A stretch of 14,023 nt of DNA from positions 15,002-29,024 of the forward strand of contig DIVQ01000083.1 in NCBI GenBank assembly GCA_002423325.1. The letters run 5' to 3'. Position 1 is the stretch's first letter; every line of letters begins with the position of its first letter. Below the pieces are notes generated by a model. That model saw nothing but the letters and a program-made list of their open reading frames with translations, had not been told where the DNA came from and made no database searches. Below, in pieces: positions 1 through 6,778 of the stretch. The translations under genes and the position numbers were made by a program. This DNA comes from Anaerolineales bacterium UBA6128. GTDB taxonomy: Bacteria; Chloroflexota; Anaerolineae; UBA1429.

Positions 1-160
1 CCCAAACAAGTCCTAACCTTATGTCAACGAAAGACGCCAGCACGCACGTCGGTATCTTTCGCATAGTGTAGACTAGCTTTTGGCCGTCTCACACGGTCCG
101 AGCGCGTGCTGCGTCTCGCTATGCGAACTTATTATCTGAGTCCAAGCGTCTTGCTGTATT
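1..160. other. Non-coding stretch after the operon
   Basis: No gene, tRNA or strong hairpin was found in the 160 bases after the last operon gene. A perfect TTGACA on the minus strand (22-27) lies too near the window edge for its -10 partner to be seen. Short open frames here have no ribosome site or recognisable product. Confidence 0.4.
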
Positions 161-862
161 TCATTGGTTTCGCGCGACGGACATCCGCAGCCAGACTCCT
201 AACGCCGCCAGTAGCATGGGCCCCACACACCACCAACCGGAGACCGTGCGACGGGCTGCCTCTGGGCTGCTGGCACCGCGCGCCGCAAGGGTGGGAATCT
301 GTTCGGGCCGCATGGCGCCTTGTGCGTTGACCGCGGGCCTCGTGGCTTCGGGCGTCGCGGAGCGGATTTCAGTTGCCGCGGGGTCTAGTGGCCTCGCCGG
401 ACCCTCCGATGTCACGCTCGGCGTAGCAGCCTGCGATGCGCTTGTTGCGGTCCCGGCCGGCAGCATGATCTTCGGCGTTGCTGGCGCAACTGTCGGGCTA
501 ACGCCCGCAGTAGCGATCGCCGCGGTCGAAAGGCGTAATGGCGTAGCCGTCAACTCAGCGGACGTTGCGGAAGTAGCGCTCTCAGGAGTGGCCACCGCGG
601 TGGGCGCAACAGTGGCGGTCACGGCGAGCGTAACTGCCAACGTAGCTACCTCCGGGGTGCGCGTGTGTACAGTCGACCGTACATCGTCCTGTCCCAGTAC
701 AGCCCACTGACCAAGTGCACCCGGGCCGATCTGGACAGAGAGCAGAAGCGATGCGCCCGCAAGCGTGCCCAGCAGAACCCGCCGCCTGCGCAAGACACGA
801 CCGCGCAAGTCGCCCCCTGCTTTGACCCACACTGCAACTCTACTGCACTTCAGCCTAGTCAC
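161..862 (-). CDS. Ala/Thr/Pro-rich membrane-anchored protein of unknown function
   Basis: No family is recognised. The 233-residue product has an Arg-rich N-terminus (residues 18-28), a hydrophobic segment at about 29-50 that could be a signal anchor, a long low-complexity stretch rich in Ala, Thr, Pro, Ser and Val (about 65-205) with many ATP and TP steps, and a second hydrophobic segment at about 210-227 ending in a short basic tail. This resembles a secreted stalk or spacer held in the membrane at one or both ends. The start is a GTG at 860-862 that overlaps the TGA of the nitroreductase gene (GTGA). A GGAGG six bases upstream supports this start and indicates coupled translation. It is the last gene of the operon. 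An antisense ORF at 216-710 is judged a shadow because it has no operon context and no recognisable domain. Function unknown. Confidence 0.6.
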   Translation of the reverse strand: MTRLKCSRVAVWVKAGGDLRGRVLRRRRVLLGTLAGASLLLSVQIGPGALGQWAVLGQDDVRSTVHTRTPEVATLAVTLAVTATVAPTAVATPESATSATSAELTATPLRLSTAAIATAGVSPTVAPATPKIMLPAGTATSASQAATPSVTSEGPARPLDPAATEIRSATPEATRPAVNAQGAMRPEQIPTLAARGASSPEAARRTVSGWWCVGPMLLAALGVWLRMSVARNQ

Positions 863-1437
863 AGACCGCCTCCAGCGCTGCTCAAGCCCTGATCAGGATC
901 CTCAAGCTTCTCCTGCGCAGACCCATAGCGCTGCCAATGGACCCGCCTCCGATCATACTGCGTGCGGGGCGGTTTTCCTTCCGCAGGATGCCCAACCCAG
1001 ATGAGCGCAAGCGGCACCAGATGCGCCGGAAGATTGAGTACATCTGCGACGCCTCGAACGAAGAGCCTGACAGGATGAACACCCACCCAAACCGAGCCGA
1101 GCCCCAGCCCAGTGCTCGCCAGAAGAATGTTCTGCGCTGCGGCACTGCAGTCCTGCACCCAGAACGACTGCGCGCTACCAGGCCAAGTCCGATGCAGGTT
1201 GCCACACACGCACACCGCCAACGGCGCCCGATATCGGCCCAACACAAGTCGCGCGCGCAACCGCCCCAGCAAATCCGCGTCTGTCACAACCACAAATTCC
1301 CACGGCTGGCGATTTGATGCAGAAGGCGCCGCCATCGCCGCCTCCAGGAGCGCCGTGATCGCGCCCTCCTCAATCGGTTGATCTGTGAACTTGCGGATAC
1401 TGCGACGTGCCTTGATGTGCGTCAGTATGTCTGACAA
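859..1437 (-). CDS. Nitroreductase family protein (FMN-dependent oxidoreductase)
   Basis: The 192-residue length is normal for the nitroreductase family, which uses FMN and NAD(P)H to reduce nitro compounds, quinones, enones or flavins in the cytoplasm. Near the N-terminus RRSIRKFTD (residues 12-20) is the conserved FMN-phosphate-binding Arg-Ser-Ile-Arg segment. APSASNRQPWEFVVV follows at about 37-51. The middle part has WVQDCSAAAQNILLA, and GLGSVWVGVHP is the typical second FMN-contact region. The tail, with a Gly-His-Pro followed by an Arg-rich strand ending near RVHW, also fits the family. ATG at 1437 is preceded by GAGG with about eight bases spacing. The gene lies 10 bases after the nadE stop and overlaps the next gene by four bases. 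The physiological substrate cannot be told from sequence. One short loop between the N-terminal and middle parts is compressed, but nothing catalytic appears lost. Confidence 0.88.
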   Translation of the reverse strand: MSDILTHIKARRSIRKFTDQPIEEGAITALLEAAMAAPSASNRQPWEFVVVTDADLLGRLRARLVLGRYRAPLAVCVCGNLHRTWPGSAQSFWVQDCSAAAQNILLASTGLGLGSVWVGVHPVRLFVRGVADVLNLPAHLVPLALIWVGHPAEGKPPRTQYDRRRVHWQRYGSAQEKLEDPDQGLSSAGGGL

Positions 1438-1447
1438 GTCCTTATCC

Positions 1448-3091
1448 TCAGAAGCGCGCCGCGACCGGCATACGCCGTCCGACTCCGAAGGCCTTCGTCG
1501 TCACTCGGATGCCAGGCGCTGCTTGCTTGCGCTTGTATTCGCTGCGATTCACGGCCCTGGCCACCCATTTCACGACATCCGACTCAAAGCCAAGGGCCAC
1601 GATCTGCTCTATCGAGTACATCTCTTCTACATAGTATCGCAGGATCTCATCCAGAATAGGGTACGGCGGCAACGTATCCTGGTCGACCTGGCCAGGCCGT
1701 AGTTCGGCTGATGGCGCCTTGTCGATCGACGCTTGTGGCACGATAGTGCGCTCTCGGTTCATGTAGCGCGCCAGCGCATACACCATCTGCTTCGGGACAT
1801 CCGAAATCACCGCAAGACCCCCGCTCATATCGCCGTAGAGCGTGCAGTAGCCGACAGCGAGTTCGGTCTTGTTTCCTGTCGACAGAACCAGATGCCCGTG
1901 CTTGTTGCTGATCGCCATCAGGATGTTGCCGCGAATGCGCGCCTGGATGTTCTCCTCGGTCGTGTCGGCCGGCAATCCTGCGAATTGTGCTCTCAGCATC
2001 TCCACATAGGCTTCATAGGTTGACGCAATCGGCACAACCCGGTACGCGATGCCCAGATTGGCAGCCAGATCGCGCGCGTCATCCAGGCTGCCCTGCGACG
2101 AAATGAGCGAGGGCATCGAAACCCCCAGCACGTTCTCGGCACCCAGTGCCCGCGCTGCCAACACGGCCGTTACGGCAGAGTCGATACCCCCGGACAGCCC
2201 GAGCACAGCCTGCCTGAAGCCGCACTTACCGCAGTAGTCCCGGACCCCCAGCACCAACGCATCATGGACCGTGGCGATAGGTTCTTGCGACACGTAGCCT
2301 TCAGCCGGCCCTGTCACACCCAAGTCGAGGGTCACCACCTGCTCCTCAAAGGAAGGCAGTACCACTAACGGCCGGCCACACCCGTCCAGCACAAAGCTGC
2401 GCCCATCAAAGACGAGTTGGTCATTGGCGCCAACCTGATTAAGGTATACAAACGGCAACCGATGACGCTGCGCGTGCGCGCGCACAAGCCGGTGCCGTGC
2501 CTCTTCCTTGCCAACGCTATAGGGCGACGCGGATATGTTGACCAGTAACGTTGCGCCGCGTTCGGCCAACAGGCCCACGGGGTCGACAGCATAGAGCGAA
2601 CGCTGTTCCCACAACGCCGGATCATTCCATGCGTCCTCGCACACATGCAGCCCAAGCCGCTCGCCCCTAAAGGGAATCACCCCAACTTCCGGCGCCGGGT
2701 CAAAATAGCGCGCCTCATCAAAGACATCATACGTTGGCAACAGGCTCTTGGCAGAAACGCCTGCCACCTTCCCCTGGTGAATGAGCAAAGCCGCGTTGTA
2801 CAATCCTTTCCCATTGGGCCGCCAAGTCGGAAGCGGCGCCCCCAGGACGATCCCCGTCTCCGGGAAGCGCACCGACAACAGTTTCACGTCCTCAAGCGCA
2901 ACCAACACTCGCCCAATGAACCAATCGCGCTCCAGCAGGTCCATCGGCGGATACCCGCACAAACACAGCTCGGGAAACACGACCAGGTCGGGCGTTTGGG
3001 TCGCGCACTCTTCGAGAACACGACGTATCATTGCAACGTTGCCTTCAACGTCACCCACAACCGGATTCACTTGCGCGAGCGTGATGCGCAT
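1448..3091 (-). CDS. nadE: Glutamine-dependent NAD+ synthetase
   Basis: Catalyses the last step of NAD+ synthesis: ATP-dependent amidation of nicotinic acid adenine dinucleotide, with ammonia taken from glutamine. The 547-residue protein has both expected domains. The N-terminal nitrilase-type glutaminase (about 1-260) carries the Glu-Lys-Cys triad as E41 (FPEL), K115 (AKSLLP) and C151 (HVCEDAW). The C-terminal synthetase domain (about 275-547) has the ATP-pyrophosphatase loop LSGGIDS (299-305), the STGNKTE motif (404-410) and GDMSGG (420-425). Length and motifs match full-length bacterial glutamine-dependent enzymes, with no sign of decay. The ATG at 3089-3091 shares its A with the TGA of the upstream membrane-protein gene (TGATG), and GAGG lies four bases upstream, so translation is probably coupled. 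It sits between a macrodomain fusion and a nitroreductase, which gives the operon an NAD theme. Confidence 0.96.
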   Translation of the reverse strand: MRITLAQVNPVVGDVEGNVAMIRRVLEECATQTPDLVVFPELCLCGYPPMDLLERDWFIGRVLVALEDVKLLSVRFPETGIVLGAPLPTWRPNGKGLYNAALLIHQGKVAGVSAKSLLPTYDVFDEARYFDPAPEVGVIPFRGERLGLHVCEDAWNDPALWEQRSLYAVDPVGLLAERGATLLVNISASPYSVGKEEARHRLVRAHAQRHRLPFVYLNQVGANDQLVFDGRSFVLDGCGRPLVVLPSFEEQVVTLDLGVTGPAEGYVSQEPIATVHDALVLGVRDYCGKCGFRQAVLGLSGGIDSAVTAVLAARALGAENVLGVSMPSLISSQGSLDDARDLAANLGIAYRVVPIASTYEAYVEMLRAQFAGLPADTTEENIQARIRGNILMAISNKHGHLVLSTGNKTELAVGYCTLYGDMSGGLAVISDVPKQMVYALARYMNRERTIVPQASIDKAPSAELRPGQVDQDTLPPYPILDEILRYYVEEMYSIEQIVALGFESDVVKWVARAVNRSEYKRKQAAPGIRVTTKAFGVGRRMPVAARF

Positions 3092-4230
3092 CAGTCCTCT
3101 TTCTTTACAGTCTGCGGCGGCCGTGCCGACATCGGTATACCCAAGGCACGCGCGATCGGCTCAAGGCAGAGTAGCAGCACAATCGGAACCAGCTCATAGA
3201 ACACGCGAATCTCGCCATACGTCCCCAGGGTCGCGTACAGCACCGTCATGGGTATGGCAATCCAGAGGGCCCGCCGCAAGATCAGCGGCTTGTCAGCAAA
3301 ACCCTTTGCCACCAACACCCCCAGGACAGCGACCACCAGCACCGCGCCAAGGTCATAGGGACGCAGGAGTGCGTTGTACAGATTGATGAGCGTGTGATCT
3401 TCCACTATCGTACCCGGGTTGGAGGCAAAGCGCAGATAAAGCCCGAGTTTTGTAACGCCAAACAGCCCCAACTGCACCACCAGATGCCTCATCAGTATCC
3501 GAGTCGGCATCCTGTCCCGCAAATAAACCCAGGCAATCAGGCTGATGAAAACTGTTGTCTCTTTGTTCAACAGGCCCAGCACCAGCAGTGCGTAGAACGC
3601 CCCCCAGTGCTGCCTCGCAAGGCTGACCAACAACAGCGTAAAGAGCAGCAGCTGCATAAAATCGTACACATAGTGCGTACCATTAACAAAGAATGGCGGC
3701 AACAGCCACATTGCCACCACCGGAACGACCCCCGCGAACCACTCCGGCACTTCGTAGAGCACACGCACTAGGCCCTTGAGCGCCAGTCCAAAACCGAACA
3801 GCGCCGCGTACATCAGAACCGCTGCGGTCGCATACTCTGTCAGGTACTCCAGTTCCCAACCCAGGTACAGCATCCCACCATAGAGCGCTGGCCAGCGCGC
3901 ATACACCTTACCATGCGTGCCATAGTTCAGAGGATCGGGAATAGCCGCCCGAACCCAACGTACGACCGTTGGAACCAGGGTGCGGTACACAAACGGCCTG
4001 TGCGCCTTGCCATAGACCATGTCCACGAACTTGGCACGCTCATAGCTGTTCAGGTTCATGAGCGGACGCGTGTCTATCAGCCACATAGCAAAGACGTACA
4101 GAGAAGACACGACCAGCGCAATCATGAGCGCCCATCGCCAGTGACGCGCGAGCCGTGGACTCGAGGCCGGCTGCAGCATCCCTCGATCCACGCTACTACC
4201 CCCAGGTGTTACCCCACAGCCAGTCTCCAT
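3091..4230 (-). CDS. Polytopic inner-membrane protein of unknown function
   Basis: The 379-residue product has about nine predicted hydrophobic segments, near residues 32-52, 132-152, 165-182, 189-206, 210-236, 250-266, 294-309, 321-337 and 344-363. After the first segment a large loop (about 55-130) carries RPFVYRTLVP, which looks like a conserved extracytoplasmic motif. Other short motifs are NGTHYVYDF (183-191), LNKET (221-225) and GEIRVFYELVP (339-349). The general layout, an early large loop and charged residues at helix ends, is reminiscent of GT-C-type lipid-linked glycosyltransferases and related membrane proteins of unknown role, but no diagnostic motif allows a firm assignment. It overlaps the genes on both sides through TGATG junctions, so it is made together with the macrodomain fusion and NadE. 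ATG at 4230 is chosen because of that coupling; M18 (4179) is an alternative start. Confidence 0.85.
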   Translation of the reverse strand: METGCGVTPGGSSVDRGMLQPASSPRLARHWRWALMIALVVSSLYVFAMWLIDTRPLMNLNSYERAKFVDMVYGKAHRPFVYRTLVPTVVRWVRAAIPDPLNYGTHGKVYARWPALYGGMLYLGWELEYLTEYATAAVLMYAALFGFGLALKGLVRVLYEVPEWFAGVVPVVAMWLLPPFFVNGTHYVYDFMQLLLFTLLLVSLARQHWGAFYALLVLGLLNKETTVFISLIAWVYLRDRMPTRILMRHLVVQLGLFGVTKLGLYLRFASNPGTIVEDHTLINLYNALLRPYDLGAVLVVAVLGVLVAKGFADKPLILRRALWIAIPMTVLYATLGTYGEIRVFYELVPIVLLLCLEPIARALGIPMSARPPQTVKKED

Positions 4231-5606
4231 CAGTCCGAGTTCCCACCCGTCAGATCGGCAAGCGCAGCAGCGATGGTGCCCGCATCGTCCCCTCCAAATC
4301 CCACCAGCATCACTTCCTTCGGTACCGGGTGCTGCGCAAGAAAATGGCTAACCGCCTCGACAGCGATGCGCGCGGCACGCTCACGGGGAAACCCATAGAC
4401 ACCCGTGCTGATCGCCGGGAAAGCGATGCGCGTCAGCCCGCGCTCAGCAGCGACAGTCAGCGAGTTGTGATAGCACAACCTCAGGATCTCGTCGGCAACA
4501 GCTCCGTTCCCGTGCCAGACAGGCCCCACGGTATGGATCACGTGCTGCGCCACAAGTCGGTATCCAGCGGTGAGCTTGGCTTCGCCGGGTTCGCAGCCTC
4601 CCAGGGTGGCACACTCAGCGGCCAGTTCAGGGCCCGCGGCGCGGTGAATGGCGCCATCGACTCCCCCACCCCCCAGGAGCGTGGCGTTGGCCGCGTTGAC
4701 GATGGCGTCCACCTGAAGACGCGTTATGTCACCCTGTAACACGCGCACGCGCTCGCGCGCGACGCGCGCAAGCCGGGTTACCCAGCCGTATGCCCGCTCT
4801 CCATTCGCTTGGAACAGGTTGCTGGCCACAACGGCTGCACGATTGGCCACGTATTCATGCGCTATCCGCAGTACGTTGGCAAAGCTCGTCGCGAGTTCAC
4901 ACACCGGCCAGTTGCTGCCGAACACCACGCGCCCATCGCCAAAGGCGTCCCATACAACATCCAGCACGGGTGCATAAAAGCCGGTATCCGCAGGCGCAGG
5001 TCGCTCCACAGCGCTCTCCGCGACGCCAGAGACCTTGCAGTAGACGTTGCAGTGCCGCGCCGCCCGTCTGATCCCCTCAGCCCAGACGCGATCGGGCTCT
5101 TTGCCATCGGTCCGCGGGTGCGCGAGATGACACAACACCATCGACAGATCGGGAAATCGGGCAGCAAGCCGCTCGAAAGCGTCCCAGTCGCCGTGGACCA
5201 TCACATCGAGCGTCAGTCCAAGGTCGGCCAAGAGAGCCAGATCGCGCATGTACGCATCTTCATCCCCCAGAGCGGGGTCTGGGCAGGGTCGACGAATCCC
5301 GCGAAACAACGAGTTACTGGCAAGGCGCGTCAGCTCATCGCGGAATCCGACCGTTCCCGGGACAAGGTTCCCGATCTCCCCTGTCATATACGGATCGGCT
5401 GCGACCCTGTCGAGCACCCAGTGGTTGTCATCCGTCCACGGGCTCGCCTCAACCACCAGCCCGCCATGCACGCCCTCCGGCACGGCCAGAGCCCGGTAGT
5501 GCTCGGGCAAAACCGTGCGATAGAGCAGCCGGTCCTTGGCGGGTGGCCATGGGACCCCCTGCGGTCGAAACGGATCATAAATGTGAATATGTGCGTCGAT
5601 CAACAT
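4230..5606 (-). CDS. Fusion of amidohydrolase-2 (lactonase-like) and MacroD-type macrodomain
   Basis: The 458-residue product joins two unrelated enzymes in one frame. Residues 1-275 form an amidohydrolase-2 TIM barrel, as in COG3618-type sugar lactonases: HIH at 6-8, H138, H160 in LCHLAHP, and FGSNWPVC at 229-236, where many relatives have Asp in place of N232. Residues 287-458 form a macrodomain close to E. coli YmdB and human MacroD: GDIT (292-295), DAIVNAAN (300-307), the GGGGVDGAIHRAAG loop (312-325), VIHTVGP (356-362) and FPAISTGVYGFP (396-407). Such macrodomains bind ADP-ribose and hydrolyse O-acetyl-ADP-ribose or ADP-ribosyl groups. ATG at 5604-5606 is preferred over the ATG at 5720: GGAG lies six bases upstream, MLIDAHIH matches family N-termini, and 5720 overlaps a TATAAT box. 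First gene of the operon. The amidohydrolase substrate is unknown. Confidence 0.9.
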   Translation of the reverse strand: MLIDAHIHIYDPFRPQGVPWPPAKDRLLYRTVLPEHYRALAVPEGVHGGLVVEASPWTDDNHWVLDRVAADPYMTGEIGNLVPGTVGFRDELTRLASNSLFRGIRRPCPDPALGDEDAYMRDLALLADLGLTLDVMVHGDWDAFERLAARFPDLSMVLCHLAHPRTDGKEPDRVWAEGIRRAARHCNVYCKVSGVAESAVERPAPADTGFYAPVLDVVWDAFGDGRVVFGSNWPVCELATSFANVLRIAHEYVANRAAVVASNLFQANGERAYGWVTRLARVARERVRVLQGDITRLQVDAIVNAANATLLGGGGVDGAIHRAAGPELAAECATLGGCEPGEAKLTAGYRLVAQHVIHTVGPVWHGNGAVADEILRLCYHNSLTVAAERGLTRIAFPAISTGVYGFPRERAARIAVEAVSHFLAQHPVPKEVMLVGFGGDDAGTIAAALADLTGGNSD

Positions 5607-5718
5607 CGCCCACTCCAAGCGGTGCATGCGGCTAAGAGCAGCCTCCCAGGCCATTGCGCGAAGCGTGCCGTGAGCCAGCACTGATAGCGCTGACAGCAAC
5701 CTGCAGCCCCTCGAGCAC

Positions 5719-5724
5719 ATTATA
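5719..5724 (-). promoter_or_regulatory. Candidate -10 box of the nadE/macrodomain operon
   Basis: A perfect TATAAT on the minus strand, read from 5724 to 5719, lies 112 bases before the ATG at 5606. No good TTGACA-like -35 is seen at the right distance. If used, transcription would start near 5712 and leave a leader of about 105 bases. This also argues against the upstream in-frame ATG at 5718-5720, which would fall inside the box. Confidence 0.45.
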
Positions 5725-5779
5725 GCCTATTCTTTCAGGAACGGGTATGCCACGTGCAGAGGGCTTCTGTCGCCATCAG

Positions 5780-5808
5780 CTGACCGACGGTCTACTCAAT
5801 GCTAATCT
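5780..5808 (+). promoter_or_regulatory. Candidate promoter of the response-regulator remnant, possibly leaderless
   Basis: On the plus strand CTGACC (5780-5785) and TAATCT (5803-5808) are 17 bases apart, and TAATCT is preceded by TGC, giving an extended -10 shape. The expected start of transcription, about seven bases after the -10, falls on the A of the ATG at 5815. No clear Shine-Dalgarno is visible before that ATG. Both observations fit a leaderless message. Each hexamer matches the consensus only partly, so this is tentative. Confidence 0.3.
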
Positions 5809-5814
5809 GCGGGC

Positions 5815-6648
5815 ATGAGCAGACACATACTGATCGTAGACGATGACGCGTTGATGCGGCGCAGCCTTGCGTACAACCTCGAGCAGGCAGGATTTCGCGT
5901 GAGTACAGCCGCCAATGCGACAGATGCGCTCGAGCTGCTCAGGCAAGCTATGCATCGCGCAGAACCGGCCGACCTCGTTCTCATCGACGTCGGGCTGCCC
6001 GATACGGACGGTCTCGAAGCCCTCCGCAAAACCCGGCAACTGCGGTCGATGCCGGTCATCTCTGTCACAGCACGGCGTCGCGAGCTCGATCAGATCGTTG
6101 GCCTCGAAGCCGGCGCCGATGACTATGTCTCCAAACCCTTCGACATTGACGTTCTGTTGTCGCGCATCAAGGCCGTCTTGCGTCGCACGACGCCCGACCC
6201 TTCGCCCGCACACCGCGCCCCACTCGTTTGGCTTCGGCCTCACCTACCTGCTGGAGACTCAAGTCCTGCTGGCCGAGTACTCGAGCGAGCTGGAACGACA
6301 GCCCAGCCTGGTGTGAGCCTTGGCAACAAACTACCCCACCGTCTGGCTGGACCCCAATACGTCGCGCGAGTTCATCGCAGCAGTCGGGCAGCACCTCTCC
6401 GCTCGGATCTCGCCCTATGCGCTCGACGGGACCCTGATAGCGACGAGCGACCCCGATGCCCAAGCCGCCATCGGTCAGCAACAGACCATTCAGGGCATCG
6501 ACCAGGTCATCGCGGTCCTCGCCGCAGGCCTTGCGGTCGGTCTCGCCGGCGGATGGTTGTTGGCTCTCGACCTCGAACGTCCCCTCCGTCGCTCGCCCCA
6601 GGCCATTTCCAGCATGGCCCAAGGCGGGCCACTGGTGAAGTTGCCTGA
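5815..6648 (+). CDS. Truncated response regulator: receiver domain only, output domain lost
   Basis: Residues 1-126 (5815 to about 6192) are a complete CheY-like receiver domain: acidic pocket D9-D11, phosphoacceptor D58 in LVLIDVGLP, T85 in SVTA, and K107 in VSKPF. The last helix ends at IKAVLRR. In an OmpR-type regulator a winged-helix DNA-binding domain would follow, but none is present. From about 6195 this frame reads through Arg/Pro-rich nonsense to 6648, while the neighbouring frame encodes histidine kinase sequence. The open frame therefore contains a real receiver domain plus an out-of-frame tail of about 150 residues. The regulator gene has probably been cut by a deletion that also removed the start of the kinase gene. 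A stand-alone receiver could still accept phosphate, but the partner kinase is broken, so I read this as a decaying gene. Confidence 0.7.
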   Translation: MSRHILIVDDDALMRRSLAYNLEQAGFRVSTAANATDALELLRQAMHRAEPADLVLIDVGLPDTDGLEALRKTRQLRSMPVISVTARRRELDQIVGLEAGADDYVSKPFDIDVLLSRIKAVLRRTTPDPSPAHRAPLVWLRPHLPAGDSSPAGRVLERAGTTAQPGVSLGNKLPHRLAGPQYVARVHRSSRAAPLRSDLALCARRDPDSDERPRCPSRHRSATDHSGHRPGHRGPRRRPCGRSRRRMVVGSRPRTSPPSLAPGHFQHGPRRATGEVA

Positions 6649-6778
6649 ACAGGGACCGCGCGAGATCCGTGTGCTGGTGCGCGCATTCAACACGCTCACC
6701 AAGCTGACGGCCCTCGCTGGGCGCCTGGCCCCAGGTAGCCCTGGAAAAGGGACTAGACTGGCACATCGATATGCCTGA
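6227..6778 (+). pseudogene. Histidine kinase remnant: sensor, membrane segment and HAMP; H-box lost
   Basis: In the second frame, from about 6227, sequence typical of the extracellular part of a sensor kinase appears (LLAEYSSELERQ, then NYPTVWLDPN and ALDGTLIATSDPDAQ). A TGA at 6314-6316 interrupts it, and the same frame resumes immediately. Next come a membrane helix (about 6500-6570, IDQVIAVLAAGLAVGLAGGWLL) and a HAMP-like linker (DLERPLRR to VRAFNTLT, ending near 6705). After that the frame loses sense. The adjacent frame continues with sequence that belongs well downstream in a kinase, so the HisKA dimerisation domain with the phosphoacceptor His is missing. A further small deletion between the sensor and the membrane helix is possible. 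The ORF starting at ATG 6320 is the longest open part. Not expected to be functional. Confidence 0.65.

Noticed and set aside
22..27. Perfect TTGACA on the minus strand as a promoter
   Set aside because: The -10 position falls at the window edge and the visible bases there do not resemble TATAAT.
216..710. Plus-strand Ala/Val-rich ORF of 164 residues
   Set aside because: The opposite-strand gene has a GTGA overlap, a good ribosome site and anchor segments. The plus-strand frame only mirrors its low-complexity sequence.
4230..4748. Separate macrodomain gene starting at GTG 4746-4748
   Set aside because: There is no stop between the domains and no convincing ribosome site before the GTG, so a fusion protein is the simpler reading.
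4809..5684. Plus-strand ORF of 291 residues
   Set aside because: It is antisense to the amidohydrolase half of the fusion gene, with no domain and no ribosome site.
5607..5720. N-terminal extension of the amidohydrolase-macrodomain gene to the ATG at 5720
   Set aside because: The extension overlaps a perfect TATAAT box, and the ATG at 5606 has GGAG at proper spacing and matches family N-termini.
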